A stretch of DNA of 64,000 nt, taken from Micromonospora coxensis. GTDB taxonomy: Bacteria; Actinomycetota; Actinomycetes; Mycobacteriales; Micromonosporaceae. Each line of letters starts with the position of its first letter. Within the stretch, counting starts at the first letter, position 1. A program made the translations under genes and the position numbers. The notes under the pieces were generated by a model that saw nothing but the letters and a program-made list of their open reading frames with translations, searched no databases and was not told where the DNA came from. This document shows positions 18,344 through 27,901 of this stretch, piece by piece. The stretch is taken from the NCBI RefSeq assembly GCF_900090295.1, contig NZ_LT607753.1:2108001-2172000 (forward strand), written 5' to 3'.

Positions 18344-19356
18344 CGGGCGCCGCCCCGCCGGGCGGCCGCGACGGAGAAGACCGCCTTCTCCAGGGCGTAC
18401 GCCCGGTCGTCCGCGCCGCCCTTGACGGCCGCGTTGCACTCGGCGGCCACCCGCATCGCCTCGACCAGGCCCTCCGGGGTCCAGCCCCGGGCCCGCTGCT
18501 GAGCGTTCTTGATCTTCCAGGCGGGCATGCCGAGGCTGCTGGCGAGCTGGTACGGGTCGCCCCGCCCGGCGGCGGCCACCCGGGCCACGGTGCGCACACC
18601 GTCGGCGAGGGCGTCGGCGATCGGCACCGGGTCGACCCCGACGTGCAGCGCCCAGCGCAGCGCCTCCAGCGCCGCCGGCACGTCGCCGATCATCGTCGCG
18701 TCGGCGACCGTGAAGCCGGTGACCTCCACCCGGCCCCGGTAGTACCGGGCGACGGTGTCCGCGCCGATCCGCCCGTCGGTGTCGGCGAGCAGTTGCGAGC
18801 AGGCGGCGGCCAGCTCCCGCAGGTCACCGCCGACGGCGGCGATCAGCGCCTCGGCCGCGTCCTCGGAGCACTTGCCACCACCCCGGCGGATCTCGTCCCG
18901 GACGAAGGCGACCCGCTCGCGGTGGCCCTTGAGCTTCACCGCGGGCACCACGGTCGCGCCCGCCGCCTTGAGTCCGTCGGCGAACGCCTTGCCCTTGGCC
19001 GCGCCCGGGTGCAGCACCACGAGCTGCACGTCCGGGTCGGGGTTCCTGGCGTACGCGAGCAGCGCGGTGACCAGTTCCTTGCGGGCGTCCTGCCCGGCGC
19101 GCAGCACCAGCAGCCGGCGCCCGCCGAACAGGGAGGGACTGAGCGCCTCGGCGATCTCGCCCGGGGTCAGCGTCCCGCCCTGGTACTCCCGGACGTCCAC
19201 GTCGGGGTCGACGCTGCGGGCCCGCGCGACGGCCTCGCTGACCGCGCGCGTGGCGAGCAGCTCCTCATCGCCGAGGACGAGCAGAATGGGAGCGAGGCTG
19301 GCGGCGGTCACGCCGCCCATCTTGGCACGGCCCGAGACGCGATCGGGGCTGGTCAT
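18340..19356 (-). CDS. holA: DNA polymerase III subunit delta
   Basis: The roughly 338-residue protein matches the HolA family: APILLVLGDEELLATRAVSEAV at the start, LFGGRRLLVLRAGQ in the AAA-like domain, and C-terminal GMPAWKIKNAQQRARGW. The delta subunit of the clamp loader opens the sliding clamp to load it on DNA. ATG 19356 is chosen (MTSPDRVSG); other in-frame starts lie within a few codons. It is followed by a coupled membrane-protein gene. Confidence 0.92.
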   Translation of the reverse strand: MTSPDRVSGRAKMGGVTAASLAPILLVLGDEELLATRAVSEAVARARSVDPDVDVREYQGGTLTPGEIAEALSPSLFGGRRLLVLRAGQDARKELVTALLAYARNPDPDVQLVVLHPGAAKGKAFADGLKAAGATVVPAVKLKGHRERVAFVRDEIRRGGGKCSEDAAEALIAAVGGDLRELAAACSQLLADTDGRIGADTVARYYRGRVEVTGFTVADATMIGDVPAALEALRWALHVGVDPVPIADALADGVRTVARVAAAGRGDPYQLASSLGMPAWKIKNAQQRARGWTPEGLVEAMRVAAECNAAVKGGADDRAYALEKAVFSVAAARRGGAR

Positions 19357-19540
19357 CGGCGGCTGTGACGGCGCACCCCGCACTCAGCGCAAATCCAGAC
19401 ATTTATCCTCTTTGTCGGGCGCAAGCCGCCAATGGTCCGCTGCAATCCTCAGCGAGGTGCGTTGTCACCTCCCGGAGTTCGGAGCAGGCCGAACACCGAA
19501 GCGCCGGACAGTCGGCGGGTGCCTGACGGACGATGCCGGG

Positions 19541-20140
19541 GTGACCCACCAACCAGAGGGCGGCCGTCGCATCCTCGTCATCGACGGGCACCCGGACGCC
19601 GGCAGCTTCAGCGACGCCCTCGCCCGCGCGTACGTCGAGGGTGCCCGCTCCGGCGGCCACGACGTACGCCTGCTCCGGCTGCGGGAGATGCGGTTCGAGC
19701 CGGTGCTGCACGGCGGGTTCACCCATCCGCAGCCGCTGGAACCCGCGCTGGTGGAGGCACAGCAGGCGATCCGCTGGTGCCAGCACCTGGTGATCGTCAC
19801 GCCGTGCTGGTGGTGGTCGGTCCCGGCGCTGCTCAAGGGGTTCATCGACCGGGTCTTCCTGCCCGGTTTCGGCGTCGTGTACCTCGACCGCTTCCCCTAC
19901 CTGCGCAAGCTGTTGAAGGGACGCTCCGCCCGGGTCATCTACACCCAGAACTCGCCACAGCTCCTCGCGCTGTTCGCCCGTGAGGACCTGTTCTGGCGGT
20001 TCATGCGACGCGGCTTCCTCCGCCACTGCGGTTTCCGCCCGGCCCGACGCACCGTGCTGGCCGGCATGAAGAACGCCGGTCCCCGCCAACGGGATCTCTG
20101 GCTGATGCGGGTCCGCCGGCTCGGGGCCCAGGGTCAGTGA
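19541..20140 (+). CDS. NAD(P)H-dependent oxidoreductase (flavodoxin fold)
   Basis: The 199-residue protein has ILVIDGHPDAGSFSDALARAY at the start and VTPCWWWSVPALLKGFIDRVFLPGF in the middle, the pattern of NQO1/KefF-type quinone reductases with bound flavin. Such enzymes reduce quinones or nitro compounds in the cytosol. GTG 19541 is the likely start; no clear ribosome-binding site is visible. It stands alone between holA and comEC. The 197-bp gap downstream contains only a short GGCGGGTCGCTCC direct repeat. Confidence 0.88.
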   Translation: MTHQPEGGRRILVIDGHPDAGSFSDALARAYVEGARSGGHDVRLLRLREMRFEPVLHGGFTHPQPLEPALVEAQQAIRWCQHLVIVTPCWWWSVPALLKGFIDRVFLPGFGVVYLDRFPYLRKLLKGRSARVIYTQNSPQLLALFAREDLFWRFMRRGFLRHCGFRPARRTVLAGMKNAGPRQRDLWLMRVRRLGAQGQ

Positions 20141-20337
20141 CCGTCGCGGCGCCCGGCGACCCGCCCGGTGCCGACCGCCCACATCGCTGCGGCAGCGCCG
20201 GACAGCAGCGCCGCCGGGACGACGATGAGGCGATCGCCCGACGGCGCTGCCCGACGCCGAGCGCCGCCGGATCGAAGGCGGGTCGCTCCCGCAGAAGGGC
20301 GGGTCGCTCCGGCGGACCGCTACGGTCGGCGCGACGG

Positions 20338-22722
20338 TCACCGGCTCACCCGATCGGGGCCCCGCGTCACGACGGCCAGGCCGTGCCGCCCCGTCACCAC
20401 CGCCACGTCGCCGTCGGTGTCGGTACGCAGCACCCGGACCCCGCCCCGGGCCAACCAGGCCAGGACCGACGGGCTGGGGTGGCCGTAGTCGTTGCCCGTA
20501 CCCACCGGCACCACCGCGACGGCGGGCCGGACGGCGTCCAGGAACGCCGGATCCTGGTACGCGCTGCCGTGGTGGGCGACCTTGAGCACCTCGGCCCGCA
20601 GCGCGTGCGGCGGGGCACGCTCCAGCAGGGCCCGCTGCTCCTCGGTCTCGGCGTCCCCGGCCAGCAGGACCCGCACCCCGGCCACGGCGGCCCGCAGCAC
20701 CAGCGAGTTGTTGTTCGGGTCGGACCGGGTGCCCCGTAACGGGTACGGCGGGCCGAGGATCACCAGCTCCACCCCACCGGCCCGGTACGTCCACCCCGCC
20801 ACCCCCGCCTGCGGCGCCACCGTACCCGCGGCGGCGGCGACCAGGTCCCGTCCCGACGCCGGCTCGGCGAGCGCCGGGGTGACGATGCCGCCCACCCGCC
20901 GGCCCCGCAGCACCCCGGCGATTCCGCCCACGTGGTCGGCGTGGAAGTGGCTCACCACCAGCAGCGACACCTCCCGGACGCCGAGCCGGCGCAGGCAGCC
21001 GTCGACCAGGGACGGCTCCGGCCCGGCGTCAACGACCACGGCCCGGCCGGCCGCCACCGGCAGGACCAGCGCGTCCCCCTGCCCCACCGCGCAGCCGACC
21101 AGCACCCAGCCGGCCGGCGGCCAGCCGTCGGCGAGGATGCGCACCGGCAGGGTGCCGAGCATCACGGCGACCGCGCCGACCGCCACCAGTCGCCGCACCA
21201 CCGGCCGCCGGGCGGCCAGGAGCAGCGCCACGGTCAGCACCGCCAGCAACAGGGCCCCCGACACCCCACCGGGCCAGGGCAGGGTGCCGGCCGGCAGTCG
21301 TGCCCCGACCCGGGCCACCGTCACCAGCCACCAGGCCGGCCAGCTCGCCAACCAGGCCACGAACTCCGCGCCGGCCGGCCAGAGCGGCGAGACGGCGGCG
21401 GCCAGCACCCCCAGCACCGTGGCGGGCGCGATGGCCGGCACCGCCAGCAGGTTGGCCGGCACCGCGACCAGACTCACCGTGCCGGAGATCGCGGCCACCA
21501 CGGGCCCGCAGGCGACCTGCGCCGAGGCCGGGACGGCCAGCGCCTCCGCCAGCCCGGCCGGCACGCCGCGCCGCCGCAGCGCGTCGCGCCACCCGGGGGC
21601 GAGCAGCAGCAGCCCGCCGGTGGCCAGGACGGAGAGCGCGAACCCGGCGTCCCCGGCCAGCTCCGGGTCGACCAGCACCAGGACGGCCACCGCGGCGCTC
21701 AGCGCGGGCAGCGCGGCCCGGGGCCGTCCGGCGGCGAGCGCGGCCAGCCCGATCGCGCCCATGGTCGCCGCCCGCACGACGCTCGGCGACGGGCGGACCA
21801 GGACGACGAAGCCGACCAGGGCGATCCCGCAGAGCACCGCGCCGGCTCGGGGACCGGCCCGGGCCCACCGGACGAGCAGCAGCACCGCGCCGACCACGAT
21901 GGCCACGTTGGACCCGGAGACCGCGTTGAGATGGGTCATCCCGGTGGCCCGGAAGTCCTCCTCCACGGTGGCCGGCAGCGCGCTGGTGTCGCCGACGACC
22001 AGCCCCGGCAGCAGGCCGCCCTGTTCGTCGGGGAGCGGCGCGCAGGCCCGTTGCAGGCCGGCGCGGAGCGTGCCGGCGGCACGCTGGAGCCACGGTGGTG
22101 GCCCGTGCGGCGCCGGTGGGCCCGGCACGGTCAGCACCGCCGCCGTCAGGTCACCACCGCGCGGTGCGCTCAGCCGCCCCTCGGCGGTGAGCCGCTGCCC
22201 GGGCAGCCGCCCCCGCCACGCCGGGTCGGTGGCGAGCACCAGCACCCGCGCGGAGGCGCTCACCCGGCGGCCGTCGGGGCCGGTGAGGTGCACCAGCTCG
22301 GTGGTGACCAGCAGGGTCGCCGGCCGGCCCGGCCTGCCGCGAACCGGACGGGGATCGTCCCGGACGACGAGTTCCGCGCTGACCCGGGCCCGCTCGTCGG
22401 CCAGCGCGCGCAGCGGGGCGGCGTCGCGCACGTGCAGCCGGGCGGCGGTGGCGCTCGCGCCGCAGACGACGCCGATCAGCGCCGCGACGACGATCCAGCC
22501 GTACCGCCGCAGCGGTGCGCGGGGCCGGCCGAGGCGACCGAGCAGGTGGGCGGCGGCCACGGTGGCGAGGCCTGCGGCGGTGGCCGCCAGCAGCGTGGCC
22601 GCCGTCGCGGTGAGGTGCAGGCAGGCCAACGCGGCGAGCCAGGCGGCCACCGCCAGCCCGGCCAGCCGCAGGTCGGGTACGTCCGGCGCGGTGTCGACGG
22701 CGTCGTCGCCGGGGCCGCTCAC
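20338..22722 (-). CDS. comEC: ComEC/Rec2 family DNA-uptake membrane protein
   Basis: The 794-residue protein has an N-terminal membrane/DUF4131 region, the Competence domain (THLNAVSGSNVAIVVG), about ten further transmembrane segments, and a C-terminal metallo-beta-lactamase domain (SHFHADHVGG, then HHGSAYQDPAFLDAV). ComEC forms the inner-membrane channel for single-stranded DNA in competent bacteria. The GTG start overlaps the comEA stop by four bases. No pilus or ComFA gene is in the window, so natural transformation cannot be concluded. Confidence 0.94.
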   Translation of the reverse strand: MSGPGDDAVDTAPDVPDLRLAGLAVAAWLAALACLHLTATAATLLAATAAGLATVAAAHLLGRLGRPRAPLRRYGWIVVAALIGVVCGASATAARLHVRDAAPLRALADERARVSAELVVRDDPRPVRGRPGRPATLLVTTELVHLTGPDGRRVSASARVLVLATDPAWRGRLPGQRLTAEGRLSAPRGGDLTAAVLTVPGPPAPHGPPPWLQRAAGTLRAGLQRACAPLPDEQGGLLPGLVVGDTSALPATVEEDFRATGMTHLNAVSGSNVAIVVGAVLLLVRWARAGPRAGAVLCGIALVGFVVLVRPSPSVVRAATMGAIGLAALAAGRPRAALPALSAAVAVLVLVDPELAGDAGFALSVLATGGLLLLAPGWRDALRRRGVPAGLAEALAVPASAQVACGPVVAAISGTVSLVAVPANLLAVPAIAPATVLGVLAAAVSPLWPAGAEFVAWLASWPAWWLVTVARVGARLPAGTLPWPGGVSGALLLAVLTVALLLAARRPVVRRLVAVGAVAVMLGTLPVRILADGWPPAGWVLVGCAVGQGDALVLPVAAGRAVVVDAGPEPSLVDGCLRRLGVREVSLLVVSHFHADHVGGIAGVLRGRRVGGIVTPALAEPASGRDLVAAAAGTVAPQAGVAGWTYRAGGVELVILGPPYPLRGTRSDPNNNSLVLRAAVAGVRVLLAGDAETEEQRALLERAPPHALRAEVLKVAHHGSAYQDPAFLDAVRPAVAVVPVGTGNDYGHPSPSVLAWLARGGVRVLRTDTDGDVAVVTGRHGLAVVTRGPDRVSR

Positions 22723-23945
22723 ACCGTCACCAGATCCTTGAGCTGCTCGTACCGGGCGTCACCGATCCCCTCGACCTGCCGCAGGTCGCCCACCGACCGG
22801 AAGCCGCCCTGCTGGTCGCGGTGGGTCAGGATGCGCTGGGCGAGCACCGGGCCCACCCCGGGCAGCGCGTCGAGCTGCGCCAGCGTGGCGGTGTTCAGGT
22901 TCACCGGTTGGCCGGGAGCGGGAGCCGCACCGGCGGCCGGCGGCCCCGGGGCGGGCGGGCCGGGCGGCGCCGCGACGCCGACCAGGATCAGCTCTCCGTC
23001 GGTGACCTTGCGGGCCGGGTTGAGCAGGGCCACGTCCACACCGGGGAGCGCGCCGCCGGCGGCCTGCACCGCGTCGGCCACCCGCGCGCCGGCCGGCACC
23101 CGGACCAGGCCCGGACGGCGTACCTTGCCGGCGACCGCGACGACCAGCTCGCCGGCCGGGCTCGCGGTCGCGTCGGGCCCGCTCGACGTCTCCGGTACGG
23201 CGACCTGCACCGCCTGGGCCGGGGGGCGGACCGGCTCGGCCCGGGGGCGGGACCGCCAGGCCCAGAAGCCGGCGCCGAGCACCACGAGCACGGCGACGGC
23301 GGCCAGCGCCCGCACCCCCCGACGCCCCGGGTCGAACGCCCCCGGCCCGGGCAGCCGGGAGGACGCCCGGGCCGGGACGTCGAGCGCCGGGTCGTCGTCG
23401 ACGGACGCGGCCGGGCGGTCACCGCCGAGCGGCGGTGTCCGGCGCGGGTGACCGGACGGCCCGGCCACGGGCGCGCGGCCGGTCGGGTCGACCGGGTCGG
23501 CCGCCCCCGTCGACCAGGCCACGGCGTCGTCGTCCCCGGGACCGGGGGCCGCCCCGGCCGCCGAGGCTCGGTCACCCGGTCCGCCGTCGGTGGCGTAGCC
23601 CTCGGCCTCAGTCGGCACGGGTCGACCCGCCGAGTGCCCTGGTGCGAGGGGCACCGGATCGGCGGCCGGTGGGAACCCGCCCCGCTCACCGCCCTGTCCC
23701 ACCCAGGGCCATCCCGTGTCGTGGTCCCCGGGACCGTTCGCCCAGGGCCGCAGCGCGTCGACGGTCGGTCCCCCCGAACGCCGCCGGGCTGACCCGGGGG
23801 CCACGGTCGGCGCCGCCCGTCCGACGGATTCCCGGGACCCGTCCACGGCGCCTGACGCCGGCGGCGACGCCGCCACTCCCCCGGTCGCCGCCTCGGCCAA
23901 CCGGAGCAGCCGCCGCCGCACCATCGTCTCCTCGTCCTCCGACAC
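22719..23945 (-). CDS. comEA: ComEA family DNA-binding protein
   Basis: The 408-residue protein has a long Pro/Gly/Ala-rich cytoplasmic N-terminal half, one transmembrane segment (ALAAVAVLVVLGAGFWAW, about residue 215), a SLBB domain (GELVVAVAGKVRRPGLVRVP) and two C-terminal helix-hairpin-helix motifs (LNTATLAQLDALPGVGPVLA, FRSVGDLRQVEGIG). ComEA binds double-stranded DNA outside the membrane and presents it to ComEC. The N-terminal part is longer than in Bacillus ComEA. The start is GTG 23945; ATG 23924 is possible. Confidence 0.93.
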   Translation of the reverse strand: MSEDEETMVRRRLLRLAEAATGGVAASPPASGAVDGSRESVGRAAPTVAPGSARRRSGGPTVDALRPWANGPGDHDTGWPWVGQGGERGGFPPAADPVPLAPGHSAGRPVPTEAEGYATDGGPGDRASAAGAAPGPGDDDAVAWSTGAADPVDPTGRAPVAGPSGHPRRTPPLGGDRPAASVDDDPALDVPARASSRLPGPGAFDPGRRGVRALAAVAVLVVLGAGFWAWRSRPRAEPVRPPAQAVQVAVPETSSGPDATASPAGELVVAVAGKVRRPGLVRVPAGARVADAVQAAGGALPGVDVALLNPARKVTDGELILVGVAAPPGPPAPGPPAAGAAPAPGQPVNLNTATLAQLDALPGVGPVLAQRILTHRDQQGGFRSVGDLRQVEGIGDARYEQLKDLVTV

Positions 23946-24304
23946 GGGGCGAGGCTACGAAGGGCGCAGCGGTCGCCACCGGCCGTCGACCGGCGCCTGT
24001 GGACGGACGGACGCCCTGTGGACAACCGCCTGATCACCGCGACGATGTGCTAGTCGGACAGCGATTCCAGGTCAGGGGCCCACCTCCCTGTCGCACGGCA
24101 GCAGCCGGCGGCCACACCACCGGCCGAGCAGCCCGACCGGACCGACAAGGGACGGGGCCGGGTCGGGAGCGCGGTGGGCAGGCAGGTCAGCCCGTCCGGG
24201 CGGCCGTCGTCGGGCAGGTCAGGGCGAACGTGGACCGCCAGGACCGGGCCGAGTCGGACGGGCGCCAGGACAGGGCCGGGGCGCGAGGGCCACGGGCCGC
24301 CGGG
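23946..24304. other. 359-bp intergenic stretch with no gene seen
   Basis: This GC-rich stretch between comEA and degV holds no convincing coding frame or hairpin. It contains short GGTCAGG-type repeats (around 24069, 24182 and 24216) and presumably the comEA promoter. I see nothing else in it. Confidence 0.6.
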
Positions 24305-25162
24305 TCAGGCCGGGTCGGGGCGGCGGTGGACGACCACGCTGGCCAGGCCGGGCCCGGCGTGCGCGGCGACCACGGCGCCGGCCTCGGAGACGTACGTGTC
24401 GTGCAGCCGGTCGCCGAACCGGGCGGTGAGCGCCTCGAGGAGCTGCTCGGCGCGCTGCGGTGCGGCGAGGTGGTGCACGCCCAGGTCGACGTCGGCGTCC
24501 CCGGCCGCCTCGACGGCCAGGTCGACCAGGCGGGCCACGCCCCGGCTGGCGGTGCGCACCTTGTCCTTGAGCACGATCGCCCCGTCCGGCATGTGCATGA
24601 TCGGCTTCACCGACAGGGCGGTGCCCAGCAGCGCCTCCGCCGCGTTGATCCGGCCGCCCCGGCGCAGGAACTCCAGCGTGTCGACGTAGAAGAAGATGGT
24701 GGTCCGGCCGACGGCGGCGGTGGCCGCGTCGCGGACGGCGGCCAGCTCGGCCCCGGCCTCCGCGGCCCCGGCGGCGGCGAGCACCGGGAAGCCCAGGCCC
24801 ATGCCGGTGGAGCGGCTGTCCACCACCTCGATCCGGTCGCCGACCTCGGCGGCGGCGAGCCGGGCCGCCTCGACGGTGCCGGAGAGTTCGGCCGACAGGT
24901 GCACCGAGACGATCCCGTCCGCGCCGGCCGCCAGCAGTTCCCGGTACGTCCGGACGAACTGCTCCGGGGCGGGGCGGGACGTGCTGACGGAGACCCGCCG
25001 GCCGGCGAGCACCCGGGTGGCGTCGGCCGGGAGGACCTCCACCCCCTCCAGCCCTTCGGCGCCGTTGAGCACGACGGTCAGCGGCACCACCGTCAGCCGG
25101 TGCGCCTGCACCAGCTCGGGTGGGAGGTAGGCGGTGGAGTCGGTGACGACCGCTACGGGCAT
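24305..25162 (-). CDS. DegV family fatty-acid-binding protein
   Basis: The 285-residue protein has the DegV signature: VAVVTDSTAYLPPELV at the start, VSTSRPAPEQFVRTYRELL, VVDSRSTGMGLGF, and LEFLRRGGRINAAEALLG. DegV/FakB proteins bind a fatty acid and, where FakA is present, allow its phosphorylation for phospholipid synthesis. ATG 25162 (MPVAVVTDS) is preferred to the upstream in-frame GTG 25171. It lies 48 bp downstream of the histidine phosphatase gene in the nadD-rsfS group and is probably co-transcribed. Confidence 0.92.
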   Translation of the reverse strand: MPVAVVTDSTAYLPPELVQAHRLTVVPLTVVLNGAEGLEGVEVLPADATRVLAGRRVSVSTSRPAPEQFVRTYRELLAAGADGIVSVHLSAELSGTVEAARLAAAEVGDRIEVVDSRSTGMGLGFPVLAAAGAAEAGAELAAVRDAATAAVGRTTIFFYVDTLEFLRRGGRINAAEALLGTALSVKPIMHMPDGAIVLKDKVRTASRGVARLVDLAVEAAGDADVDLGVHHLAAPQRAEQLLEALTARFGDRLHDTYVSEAGAVVAAHAGPGLASVVVHRRPDPA

Positions 25163-25210
25163 GCCCGGCACGCTAGCCGATGTCGCTGTGCCGCGCCCGG
25201 GCCGGACGAC

Positions 25211-25840
25211 TCAGACCGGCTCGGCGAGTGCCGGGCGGGTGATCAGGCCGACATTGTGCGCCCGCAGGTGCCAGCCCCGGGCGTCGTTGTGGCGCAGCTC
25301 GGTCCAGTGGCAGTTGGCCAGCGAGCCGATGGCGCGCAGCACGGCGTGGTCCCAGCCGATGAGGTTGCCGACGCCCTGGCGGGCGCTGCCGCCGTGGGTG
25401 GCCACCACAATGGTGCCGCCGGGGACGAGGTCGGCGGCGTCGGCGAACGCCGCGCCGACCCGCTTGCCGAGGTCGTCGAGGCTCTCGATGCCGGCGCCCG
25501 GGTCGGGGTCACCGGCCCGCCAGCGGGCGTGCTCCTCGGGGAAGCGGGCGGCGGCGTCGGTGAGGAGCAGCCCCTGCCACTGGCCGAAGTGCCGCTCCCG
25601 CAGCCGGGCGTCGGTGCGTACCGGCAGCCCGGTGACCTCGGCGAGGGCGGCGGCGGTGTCCGCGGCCCGGCTGAGGTCGGAGGCGACGATGGCGTCCGGC
25701 CGCAGCGCCGCGAGCAGCGGCGCCGCGGTGCGGGCCTGCTCGCGGCCGAGCGCGTTGAGGGGTACGTCGGTCTGCCCCTGGACCCGGCTGGCGGCGTTCC
25801 AGTCGGTGTTGCCGTGCCGCCAGACGATCAGGCGGGTCAT
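25211..25840 (-). CDS. Histidine phosphatase family protein
   Basis: The 209-residue protein has the phosphohistidine motif WRHGNTDWN at the start, the DLSRAADTA segment, the catalytic Glu region LRERHFGQWQG and a second His in VVATHGGSARQG. This is the cofactor-independent phosphatase/phosphoglycerate-mutase-like branch. In mycobacteria the equivalent neighbour of rsfS is GpgP, glucosyl-3-phosphoglycerate phosphatase, so that activity is plausible but unproved. The ATG start overlaps the rsfS stop (ATGA). Confidence 0.9.
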   Translation of the reverse strand: MTRLIVWRHGNTDWNAASRVQGQTDVPLNALGREQARTAAPLLAALRPDAIVASDLSRAADTAAALAEVTGLPVRTDARLRERHFGQWQGLLLTDAAARFPEEHARWRAGDPDPGAGIESLDDLGKRVGAAFADAADLVPGGTIVVATHGGSARQGVGNLIGWDHAVLRAIGSLANCHWTELRHNDARGWHLRAHNVGLITRPALAEPV

Positions 25841-26235
25841 TCGGCGGCGGAGGCGTCGGCCTCGACCAGGTCCCGGTCGACGAACGGGACCTGGGGGCAG
25901 TCCTTCCAGAGCCGGTCGAGGGCGTAGAACTCGCGCTCCTCGGTGTGCTGGACGTGGACCACGATGTCGACGTAGTCGAGCAGCACCCAGCGGCCACCCC
26001 GCTCGCCCTCGCGGCGGACCGGCTTGGCCTTCTCCGGCAGCTCCAGCAGGCGTTCCTCGATGGCGTCGACGATGGCCAGCACCTGACGCTCGTTCGGCGC
26101 GGAGGCGACCAGGAACGCGTCGGTGATGGCGAGCTGGTCACCCACGTCGATGATGACGATGTCCTGCGCCTTCTTGTCGGCCGCAGCCTGGGCGGCGGCC
26201 ATCGCCAGCTCGTGAGCGCGTTCGGAAACTGTCAC
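25837..26235 (-). CDS. rsfS: Ribosome silencing factor RsfS
   Basis: The 132-residue protein carries DIVIIDVGDQLAITDAFLVASAPNERQV, GRWVLLDYVDIVVHVQ and EREFYALDRLWKDCP, all diagnostic of RsfS/Iojap. It binds ribosomal protein L14 on the 50S subunit and blocks subunit joining when nutrients are scarce. GTG 26235 is chosen because AAGGAG lies a few bases upstream. It follows nadD by 110 bp and is coupled to the phosphatase gene. Confidence 0.95.
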   Translation of the reverse strand: MTVSERAHELAMAAAQAAADKKAQDIVIIDVGDQLAITDAFLVASAPNERQVLAIVDAIEERLLELPEKAKPVRREGERGGRWVLLDYVDIVVHVQHTEEREFYALDRLWKDCPQVPFVDRDLVEADASAAE

Positions 26236-26345
26236 CGTTCTCCTTCGATCATCCGTGCGACCCTCCAAGCGTCTCACACCGAGCGGCGAGACGACTTGTC
26301 AGTTCTGGTCGGTTTCGGGGACGAAGGCGGCCATACCAGGCGTAT

Positions 26346-26942
26346 TCACTCCTGGTAGAGGGCGCGTTTCGCGATGTACTGCACCACACCGTCGGGCACC
26401 AGGTACCAGACCGGCTCGCCTCGGGCGACCCGGGCGCGGCAGTCGGTGGACGAGATCGCCATCGCCGGCACCTGCACCAGGCTCACCGTGTCGGCCGGCA
26501 GGTGCTTGTCGGTCAACTCGAACCCGGGCCGGGTGACCCCGATGAAGTGGGCCAGTTCGAGGACCTCCTCCAGGTCCTTCCAGGAGAGGATCCGCTCCAG
26601 CGCGTCCGCGCCGGTGATGAAGTACAGCTGCACCTTCGGGCCGTACAGCGCGTGCAGGTCGCGCAGGGTGTCGACGGTGTAGGTGGGGCCACCGCGGTCG
26701 ATGTCGACCCGGCTGACCTGGAAGCGCGGGTTGGAGGCGGTGGCGATCACCGTCATCAGGTACCGGTCCTCTGCGGGGCTGACCGGCTCGTCCGCCTTCT
26801 GCCACGGCTGACCGGTCGGGACGAAGACCACCTCGTCCAGGCCGAAGCGGTCGGCGACCTCGCTGGCGGCCACGAGGTGCCCGTGGTGGATCGGGTCGAA
26901 GGTGCCGCCCATGATCCCGATCCGCCGGATGTCTTCCTCCAC
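26346..26942 (-). CDS. nadD: Nicotinate-nucleotide adenylyltransferase
   Basis: About 198 residues with the nucleotidyltransferase motif [18 protein letters not shown] (HxGH) and the C-terminal [21 protein letters not shown] (SSTxxR). NadD converts nicotinate mononucleotide and ATP to deamido-NAD in NAD synthesis. GTG 26942 ([13 protein letters not shown]) is the likely start. In many actinobacteria nadD follows obgE-proB-proA; here obgE is 15 kb away across an accessory block. Confidence 0.95.
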   Translation of the reverse strand: MEEDIRRIGIMGGTFDPIHHGHLVAASEVADRFGLDEVVFVPTGQPWQKADEPVSPAEDRYLMTVIATASNPRFQVSRVDIDRGGPTYTVDTLRDLHALYGPKVQLYFITGADALERILSWKDLEEVLELAHFIGVTRPGFELTDKHLPADTVSLVQVPAMAISSTDCRARVARGEPVWYLVPDGVVQYIAKRALYQE

Positions 26943-27057
26943 CCGATGATCGTAGGCCGGGTCCGCCCGGCGGCCGGGCGGGGTCACCGGACCGTCCCGC
27001 CCACCGGCCACGGCGGCACGTGCCGGGGACGGGGTTCCGCGCGTCGAGGCGTGCTCT

Positions 27058-27087
27058 TATACTCGTCGGCAAGTAATCGCGTACGAG
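27058..27087 (+). promoter_or_regulatory. Promoter and operator candidate for the padR gene
   Basis: TATACT at 27058-27063 is a good -10 hexamer. Downstream, CTCGT (27062-27066) and ACGAG (27083-27087) form an inverted repeat across the expected transcription start. The spacing of about 16 bases between arms fits autoregulation by the PadR protein encoded 19 bases later. No strong -35 is seen. Confidence 0.45.
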
Positions 27088-27105
27088 CATCGACAGGAGC
27101 GGAGC

Positions 27106-27744
27106 GTGGCCCAGCAGCGGAAGGTCGGGAACCTGCTCGCCCTGGCCGTGCTCTCCGTCCTCGCGCAACGGCCGATGCACCCGTACGAGATCGCCACCAC
27201 CCTGCGGGCCTGGGGCAAGGACCAGGACATGGAGATCAAGTGGGGCTCCTTCTACACGGTGGTGCGCAACATGGACCGGCACGGCCTGATCGCGGCCGTG
27301 CAGAGCGTCCGTGAGGGCCGTCGTCCCGAGCGCACCGTGTACCGGCTCACCGACGCCGGCCGGGCGGAACTGGTCGACTGGGCCCGGGAACTGGTCTCCA
27401 CCCCGGGCCCCGAGCAGTCCCGCTTCCGCGCCGGCCTGTCGGTGCTCGCCGCCCTGCACCCGGACGAGGCGGTGACCCTGCTGCGACAGCGGCTGGCCCT
27501 GCTGGAGGACGGCGTCCGGGCCGGCCGTGCGGCGCTCGCCGAACACCTGCGCACCGTGCCGCGGCTGTTCCTGGTCGAGTCGGACTACGACCTGACCGTC
27601 AAGGAGGCGGAAGCCGCCTGGATCCGTGCCCTGCTGGCCGAACTCACCTCGGGCAGCTACCCGGGCCTGGCCGAGTGGCGGGCCTTCCACGAGAGCGGTG
27701 GCGGCGGGACCGACGCCCGGGAAGGGGGCGACGCCACCCAGTGA
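27106..27744 (+). CDS. PadR family transcriptional regulator
   Basis: The 212-residue protein has the PadR winged helix: ALAVLSVLAQRPMHPYEIATTLR, then WGSFYTVVRNMDRHGLI and the wing RRPERTVYRLTDAGRAEL. A C-terminal helical domain (about residues 95-200) mediates dimerisation. GGAGCGGAGC precedes the GTG start. It is followed after 157 bp by a FAD-dependent monooxygenase on the same strand, its probable target along with its own promoter. The inducing ligand is unknown. Confidence 0.93.
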   Translation: MAQQRKVGNLLALAVLSVLAQRPMHPYEIATTLRAWGKDQDMEIKWGSFYTVVRNMDRHGLIAAVQSVREGRRPERTVYRLTDAGRAELVDWARELVSTPGPEQSRFRAGLSVLAALHPDEAVTLLRQRLALLEDGVRAGRAALAEHLRTVPRLFLVESDYDLTVKEAEAAWIRALLAELTSGSYPGLAEWRAFHESGGGGTDAREGGDATQ

Positions 27745-27901
27745 TGGACGGCCCCGGCACGGTGCGCCAACACCGGGCCGGGGCCCTTACCCCGAACCGC
27801 ACCTGGAGAGGTGACCGGCCCGAAGCGGCAACCACGAGGATAGCCGGGCTCTCTCCAGGTCGGTTCGCCACGCGCGACAACCGACGAGCCCTGGAGGGAC
27901 C

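Noticed and set aside
20338..23945. Evidence that the organism is naturally transformable
   Set aside because: comEA and comEC occur in many bacteria without shown competence, and the remaining uptake genes are not in the window.
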